A DNA stretch of 64,000 bases from Sphingomonas sp. FARSPH. GTDB lineage: Bacteria; Pseudomonadota; Alphaproteobacteria; Sphingomonadales; Sphingomonadaceae. The DNA lies in contig NZ_CP029985.1 in NCBI RefSeq assembly GCF_003355005.1, positions 806,001 to 870,000 of the forward strand, given 5' to 3'. Shown here piece after piece: positions 59,163-64,000 of the stretch. The stretch's first letter is position 1; each line of letters starts with the position of its first letter. Made by a program: the position numbers and the translations under genes. The notes beneath the pieces are model-generated. The model was not told the DNA's origin. It did no database searches and saw nothing but the letters and a program-made list of their open reading frames with translations.

Positions 59163-61721
59163 ATGCAACTCGTCATCGTCGAATCGCCCGCCAAGGCCAA
59201 AACCATCGAGAAGTATCTGGGCGCGGACTATCGCGTCCTGGCTTCCTACGGCCACGTCCGCGACCTGCCGGCCCGGGACGGCAGCGTCGACCCCGACGCG
59301 GGCTTCGCGATGGAATGGGAGAATTACGCCGACAAGACGCGCCAGTTGAAGGCGATCGCCGACGAGGCGAAGCACGCCGATCGGCTGATCCTGGCGACCG
59401 ACCCCGATCGCGAGGGGGAGGCGATCAGCTGGCACGTGCAGGAGGTGCTGCGTGCGAAAAAGGCGCTGCCCAAGGACGTGCAGCGGGTGACGTTCAACGC
59501 GATCACCAAGCCGGCGGTGACCGCGGCGATGGCCGCCCCGCGCGAGCTCGACACCGACCTGATCGACGCATACCGGGCGCGGCGCGCGCTCGACTATCTC
59601 GTCGGCTTCACGCTGTCGCCCGTCCTGTGGCGCAAGCTGCCCGGCGCCAAGTCCGCGGGCCGCGTCCAGTCGGTGGCGCTGCGCCTGATCGTCGATCGCG
59701 AGCGCGAGATCGAGAAGTTCGTCGCGCAGGAATATTGGTCGGTCATCGCGCAGATGGAGCAGGACGGCACGCCGTTCGCCGCACGCCTCGTCCTGTGGAA
59801 GGGCCAGAAGCTCGACCGGCTGTCGATCGGCAAAGAGGGCGACGCCCTGGCGGCGAAGGCGGACGTCGAGGCGGGGAAGTTCACCGTCCAGTCGGTCGAG
59901 ACCAAGCCCGCGACGCGCAACCCGCCGCCGCCGTTCACGACCAGCACGCTGCAGCAGGAGGCGGCGCGCAAGCTCGGCTTCTCCGCCGACCATACGATGC
60001 GGATCGCGCAAGGGCTCTACGAGGACGGCGCGATAACCTACATGCGCACCGACGGCGTGCAGATGGACGGCAGCGCGATCAGCGCCGCCCGCAAGGCGAT
60101 CGCCGACCGTTACGACGCGCATTACGTCCCCGATTCCCCGCGCCAGTATCAGACCAAGGCAAAGAACGCCCAGGAAGCGCATGAGGCGATCCGGCCGACC
60201 GATTTCGGCAAGGACCGCGTCGGCGGCGGCGACCATGCGCGCCTCTACGACCTGATCTGGAAGCGCGCGCTCGCCAGCCAGATGGCGTCGGCGCGGATGG
60301 AGCGCACCACGGTCGAGATGGCGGACGGCACGGGCCGCACCGTGCTGCGCGCGACCGGGCAGGTCGTGATGTTCCCCGGCTTCCTCGCGCTCTACGAGGA
60401 AGGCACCGACGATTCGCAGGATGAAGAAGCGCGCCGCCTGCCCCGGCTGCGCGAGGGCGATGCGCCGGCGAAGAAGGCGGTGGATGCCGAGCAGCATTTC
60501 ACCCAGCCGCCGCCGCGCTTTTCCGAAGCGTCGCTGGTCAAGCGGATGGAGGAGCTCGGCATCGGCCGTCCGTCGACCTATGCCTCGATCATCAAAACGC
60601 TGAAGGACCGCAATTACGTCCGCGTCGAGAAGAACCGCTTCTTCGCCGAGGAATCGGGCCGGCTGGTGACCGCGTTCCTCGAACGCTTCTTCGAGAAATA
60701 TGTCGGGTTCGACTATACCGCCGAGCTGGAGGAAGAGCTGGACGACGTGTCCGGCGGCCGCGCGCAGTGGCAGGCGGTGCTGGAAGCCTTCTGGCGCGAT
60801 TTCAAGCCGCGTACCGCGGAGGTGATGGAACAGCAGCCGAGCGCGATTACCGCCGAGCTGGACCAATTCCTCGCGCCCTATCTCTTCCCCGACAAGGCGG
60901 ATGGCAGCGACCCCCGGCTGTGCCCGAAGTGCGAGGCGGGCAAGCTCGCGCTGCGCGGCGGCCGGTTCGGCGCGTTCATCGCCTGCTCCAACTATCCCGA
61001 ATGCAAATACACCCGCCGCTTCGCACAGGGTGGTGAAGCGGCGGGCGAGGACAGCGGGCCCGAGGGGCTGGGCAAGGATCCGGTCACGGGGCTGGAGGTC
61101 GAGCGCAAGTCGGGGCGGTTCGGCCCGTATATCCAGCTGGGCGAGGGCAAGGACGCCAAGCGCGCCTCGATCCCCAAGGATTTGCCGGGCGAGCTAGACC
61201 TCGAATGGGCATTGAAGCTGCTCAGCCTGCCGCGCACGATCGGCAACCATCCCGAGACGGGCGAGCCGATCACCGCCTCGATCGGGCGCTACGGCCCCTA
61301 TCTGGCGCACGGCGGCAAATATGCGCGGCTGCAATCGACCGCGGAGGTGTTCGAGACGGGGATGAACGCGGCCGTGGCGAAGCTCGCGGATGCCGCCGCG
61401 GGCGGCGGCCGGCCGCAGCGCGGCGCGGCGCGTGCGCCGCTCAAGGAACTGGGCAATCATCCGCGCACCGAGGCGGAGATCAAGCTGATGGAGGGGCGCT
61501 ACGGCCCCTACGTCACCGATGGCGAGACGAACGCGACCCTGCCCAAGTCGATCACGCCCGAGGCGCTGACGCTGGAGGAGGCCGCGCAGCTGATCGACGC
61601 GCGCGCCGCGGCGGCGCCGGCGAAGGGCAAGAGGAAAGCGCCGACGAAGAAGGCGGCGGCGAAGCCCGCGGCGAAGAAGGCGCCCGCCAAAAAGGCGGCG
61701 GCGAAGAAGAAGGCTGAATAA
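59163..61721 (+). CDS. topA: DNA topoisomerase I
   Basis: 852 aa from the ATG at 59163. It relaxes negative supercoils. The TOPRIM domain has MQLVIVESPAKAKTIEKYLG at the start and DPDREGEAISWH at 80-91; the catalytic tyrosine is Y293 in GAITYMRTDGV. Zinc-finger repeats follow (CPKCEAGKLALRGGRFGAFI, CSNYPECKYTRRFA), then two further C-terminal GRYGPY repeats and a Lys/Ala-rich tail. It is monocistronic; a palindromic repeat with a T-run follows. Confidence 0.97.
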   Translation: MQLVIVESPAKAKTIEKYLGADYRVLASYGHVRDLPARDGSVDPDAGFAMEWENYADKTRQLKAIADEAKHADRLILATDPDREGEAISWHVQEVLRAKKALPKDVQRVTFNAITKPAVTAAMAAPRELDTDLIDAYRARRALDYLVGFTLSPVLWRKLPGAKSAGRVQSVALRLIVDREREIEKFVAQEYWSVIAQMEQDGTPFAARLVLWKGQKLDRLSIGKEGDALAAKADVEAGKFTVQSVETKPATRNPPPPFTTSTLQQEAARKLGFSADHTMRIAQGLYEDGAITYMRTDGVQMDGSAISAARKAIADRYDAHYVPDSPRQYQTKAKNAQEAHEAIRPTDFGKDRVGGGDHARLYDLIWKRALASQMASARMERTTVEMADGTGRTVLRATGQVVMFPGFLALYEEGTDDSQDEEARRLPRLREGDAPAKKAVDAEQHFTQPPPRFSEASLVKRMEELGIGRPSTYASIIKTLKDRNYVRVEKNRFFAEESGRLVTAFLERFFEKYVGFDYTAELEEELDDVSGGRAQWQAVLEAFWRDFKPRTAEVMEQQPSAITAELDQFLAPYLFPDKADGSDPRLCPKCEAGKLALRGGRFGAFIACSNYPECKYTRRFAQGGEAAGEDSGPEGLGKDPVTGLEVERKSGRFGPYIQLGEGKDAKRASIPKDLPGELDLEWALKLLSLPRTIGNHPETGEPITASIGRYGPYLAHGGKYARLQSTAEVFETGMNAAVAKLADAAAGGGRPQRGAARAPLKELGNHPRTEAEIKLMEGRYGPYVTDGETNATLPKSITPEALTLEEAAQLIDARAAAAPAKGKRKAPTKKAAAKPAAKKAPAKKAAAKKKAE

Positions 61722-61728
61722 CCCCAAA

Positions 61729-61824
61729 CGTCATTCCCGCGCAGGCGGGAATCCAGACGCACTACCGTTGCGCCTCTTGCTGCGAGGTCAGAGGTTCTGG
61801 ATTCCCGCCTGCGCGGGAATGACG
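61729..61824. repeat. Paired palindromic repeat, second CGTCATTCCCGCG copy
   Basis: Units at 61729-61756 and 61797-61824 are near-identical inverted copies (CGTCATTCCCGCGCAGGCGG, GAATCCAG, and the reverse). The right unit is followed by a run of five T at 61826-61830, so it may terminate topA. Same family as 782-876. Confidence 0.85.
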
Positions 61825-61918
61825 GTTTTTAATGCATCCCACCCCTCCATCATCCCGCGAACGCCGCGAGAACGACGAAGGGTCGTCCCGCGACGGGAGA
61901 GGGTGCAGCCGTCGCAGC

Positions 61919-62215
61919 CTACGCCGCGCGGCGCTGGTGCGTCATCAGCCAGGCGCGCGCCTGGCGCTGCGCTTCGGCGATCTCGCGGGCGGTCAGGTCC
62001 TCGGCGACTTCGCTCCGCGCGTCGACCGCTTCGGGCAGGCCGTAGACCGCGGCGAGATTGAACCATTTGTGCGCCTCGATCAGATCGATCCCCGCCCCCG
62101 AGGTTCCGGTCGAATAGCAGACGCCCAGGTCGAACAGCGCTTCCGGTCGGCCGCGTGCCGCGTCCCGTAACCGGCTTTCTAGGAGAAACTGCGCGCTCTT
62201 GAGACTGTTGCCCAT
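61919..62215 (-). CDS. Sel1-repeat-like small protein
   Basis: 98 aa from the ATG at 62213-62215 (MGNSLKSAQFLLESRLRDAA). The core GRPEALFDLGVCYSTGTSGA, GIDLIEAHKWFNLAAVYGLP is one and a half Sel1/TPR-like repeats, a protein-protein interaction motif, followed by a helical tail. No signal peptide. Its partner is unknown. It lies 78 bp downstream of panC in the same direction. Confidence 0.82.
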   Translation of the reverse strand: MGNSLKSAQFLLESRLRDAARGRPEALFDLGVCYSTGTSGAGIDLIEAHKWFNLAAVYGLPEAVDARSEVAEDLTAREIAEAQRQARAWLMTHQRRAA

Positions 62216-62293
62216 TGGTGACCCCTGTATGTCATGGGGCCACCATGGCGCACGATTCGCTAGGAAATGGTTAACGCGCAAAAAACCATGAAT

Positions 62294-63139
62294 TCAGGTG
62301 CTTGGATCGATCGCGACATTGTCGATCAGCCGGGTCGCCCCCATCCGTGCCGCCGCGAGCAGCCGGCGCGGCCGATCCGCGGCGGGATTTTCGGCCAGCG
62401 TCTCCGAATCGGCGAGCGCGACATAGTCGACCGTAAAACCGGCGCCGTTCAGCGTCGCGCGCGCTTCCGCCAGCACCGCCTCGACATCATCGCCGCGGCC
62501 GATCGCGCGGGCCGCGATGCCCAGCGCGCGCGGCAGCGCTACCGCCTTCGCGCGCTGCTCCTCGTCGAGGTAGATGTTGCGCGATGACAGCGCGAGGCCG
62601 TCGTCGTCGCGCTGCGTCGGCACGCCGACGATCTCGATTGTCATGTCGAGGTCGGCGACCATGCGGCGGATCACGGCGAGCTGCTGGAAATCCTTTTCGC
62701 CGAAATAGGCGACGTCGGCCTCGGTCTGGTTGAACAATTTGGTGACGACGGTGGCGACCCCGTCGAAATGGCCGGGGCGCGCGGCGCCATCGAACCCTTC
62801 TGAGACGCCCGCGACGCCGACGTTGGTCGCGAAGCCTTCCGGATACATGACCTCGACCGGCGGCAGCCACAACAGGTCGCAGCCATTGTCGGCGAGCAGC
62901 CGCGAATCGGCCATTTCACGGCGGGGATAGCGGGCAAGGTCCTCGTTCGGGCCGAACTGCTTCGGATTGACGAAGATCGAGGCGATCACCTTCGTCCCCG
63001 GCCGGCGCGCCGCCTCGACCAGCGCCATATGCCCCGCATGCAGCGCGCCCATCGTCGGGACCAGCGCGATCCGGTATCCTTCGGCACGCCAGGCGGCGAC
63101 GATTTCGCGCAAGCCATTCAGATCCCGAACCGTCCGCAT
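62294..63139 (-). CDS. panC: Pantothenate synthetase
   Basis: 281 aa, full length. It joins pantoate and beta-alanine using ATP. PTMGALHAGHMAL gives HAGH at 34-37; SIFVNPKQFGPNEDL, GEKDFQQLAVIRRMVADL and LSSRNIYLDEEQ are conserved. panB is not next to it. It is divergent from mipZ, with a 76-bp gap. Confidence 0.97.
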   Translation of the reverse strand: MRTVRDLNGLREIVAAWRAEGYRIALVPTMGALHAGHMALVEAARRPGTKVIASIFVNPKQFGPNEDLARYPRREMADSRLLADNGCDLLWLPPVEVMYPEGFATNVGVAGVSEGFDGAARPGHFDGVATVVTKLFNQTEADVAYFGEKDFQQLAVIRRMVADLDMTIEIVGVPTQRDDDGLALSSRNIYLDEEQRAKAVALPRALGIAARAIGRGDDVEAVLAEARATLNGAGFTVDYVALADSETLAENPAADRPRRLLAAARMGATRLIDNVAIDPST

Positions 63140-63215
63140 TGCGCTTAACCCCCTCGAACAATGAGCGCGCGGCTTCTATGGAGGCTGGAACCATCGATCA
63201 ACAAGGATGCGACCA

Positions 63216-64000
63216 GTGGCCGACGGCCCCCCAGTATCTGCACCCCCAGTCCCTGCCCCATCCGTTCCCGCCACCGCTGGCCCGCATGTCATCGTCTTCG
63301 CCAATGAAAAGGGCGGTACGGGCAAATCGACGACGGCGGTCCATGTCGCGATCGCGCTCGCCGCGAAGGGGGCGAGGGTCGCGTGCTTCGACCTCGACCA
63401 CCGCCAGCGCACCGTCGGCCGCTATCTCGACAATCGCGCCGCGACGATCAAGCGGACGGGCAGCGCGTTGCCGATGCCCGTCCACGACACGCACGACGGT
63501 GTGCACGAAGAGGTTTTCGAGGAAAAGTGGCACCGCCTGTCGCAGGGCGCCGACTATCTGATCGTCGACACGCCCGGCCGCGACGACCATTTCGCGCGCA
63601 CCGCAGCCGCGCTGTCGAACACGCTGGTCACGCCGATGAACGACAGTTTCGTCGATTTCGACCTGATCGGCCAGGTCGATCCGGAAACGTTCAACGTCAC
63701 CCGGCCCAGCTTCTATTCCGAACTGATCTGGGATGCGCGCAAGCAGCGCGCGCGCGCCGACGGAACGCAGATCGACTGGGTCGTGCTGCGCAACCGTCTC
63801 CAGCATATCGAGGCGCGCAACATGCGCCGCGTGTCCGATGCGCTGGGGCAGCTCGCCAAGCGCGTCGGCTTCCGCATCATCCCGGGGCTCGGCGAACGCG
63901 TCATCTATCGCGAACTGTTTCCCGCCGGCCTGACAATGATCGATTCGAAGGAATTCGGCGCGATGGGCCTGGGCCACGTCGCCGCCCGCCAGGAATTGCG
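63216..64000 (+). CDS. mipZ: MipZ-type ParA-like ATPase (5' part, runs off window)
   Basis: 261 codons from a GTG at 63216, with AAGGA at 63203-63207; an in-frame ATG at 63207 overlaps that site and is less likely. After a Pro/Ala-rich front, HVIVFANEKGGTGKSTTAVH holds the deviant Walker A (32-39), with DLDHRQRTVGRYLDNRA and the long MipZ insertion DETFNVTRPS-like QVDPETFNVTRPSFYSELIW. MipZ positions FtsZ in alphaproteobacteria by forming a gradient from ParB-bound poles. The C-terminus lies beyond the window. Confidence 0.93.
   Translation, partial: MADGPPVSAPPVPAPSVPATAGPHVIVFANEKGGTGKSTTAVHVAIALAAKGARVACFDLDHRQRTVGRYLDNRAATIKRTGSALPMPVHDTHDGVHEEVFEEKWHRLSQGADYLIVDTPGRDDHFARTAAALSNTLVTPMNDSFVDFDLIGQVDPETFNVTRPSFYSELIWDARKQRARADGTQIDWVVLRNRLQHIEARNMRRVSDALGQLAKRVGFRIIPGLGERVIYRELFPAGLTMIDSKEFGAMGLGHVAARQEL

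Overview
The window is GC-rich chromosomal DNA from an alphaproteobacterium, most likely Sphingomonas or a close relative. Evidence: the cell-cycle regulator GcrA, the ParA-like division regulator MipZ, a C4-pathway 5-aminolevulinate synthase, metZ-type methionine synthesis, and several paired palindromic intergenic repeats of a kind I associate with sphingomonad genomes. No rRNA or tRNA gene is visible. Almost all genes are ordinary single-copy core genes in short operons; the main accessory locus lies at about 26.6-34.1 kb.

Layout. 1-3.2 kb: hslO (cut by the window edge), argF and argD. 3.5-14.3 kb: a small secreted protein, parE, an outer-membrane barrel protein, gcrA, an ABC-2 permease, a class-A-like serine hydrolase, a GNAT/LysR/apaG run, metZ and a protein mannosyltransferase. 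14.3-23.4 kb: a lipoprotein, then a tripartite heavy-metal-type RND efflux operon (outer-membrane factor, pump, adaptor) divergent from an OmpR-type two-component system. 23.4-26.9 kb: META-domain protein, recO, leuB and a GT2-GtrA glycosyltransferase whose 3' end abruptly becomes AT-richer.

26.9-34.1 kb is a complete type II-C CRISPR-Cas9 locus: a decayed IS3-family element, an array of 22 full repeats plus one truncated repeat with 22 spacers, a hairpin and terminator, then cas2, cas1 and cas9 on the minus strand, and a tracrRNA on the plus strand just upstream of cas9. All expected Cas9 and Cas1 catalytic residues are present. The tracrRNA anti-repeat pairs with the repeat over about 25 positions and ends at a strong intrinsic terminator, so the parts needed for adaptation, crRNA maturation and cleavage appear intact. 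The oldest end of the array has been truncated where it meets the IS remnant.

34.1-44.2 kb: nudC, a serine hydrolase, mutY, a DciA-like protein, two DsbA-like thiol proteins, a degenerate GGDEF protein and smc. 44.2-49.6 kb: small membrane proteins, then a run coding for a radical SAM protein with a C-terminal HhH, a hemerythrin-like protein and a DUF4130-UdgX fusion (a probable DNA-repair unit), trmJ and nrdR. 49.6-56.2 kb: a tiny protein, glyA, rpiB, a DUF3429 protein, hemA, murI, plsY and dprA. 56.2-64 kb: a soluble PAS-chemoreceptor, two unrelated K+ channel-like genes facing each other, topA, a Sel1-like protein, panC and the 5' part of mipZ.

The most interesting material is the CRISPR locus (tracrRNA position, promoter-like repeats, array polarity, IS truncation), the chimeric glycosyltransferase beside it, and the radical SAM/hemerythrin/UdgX run.
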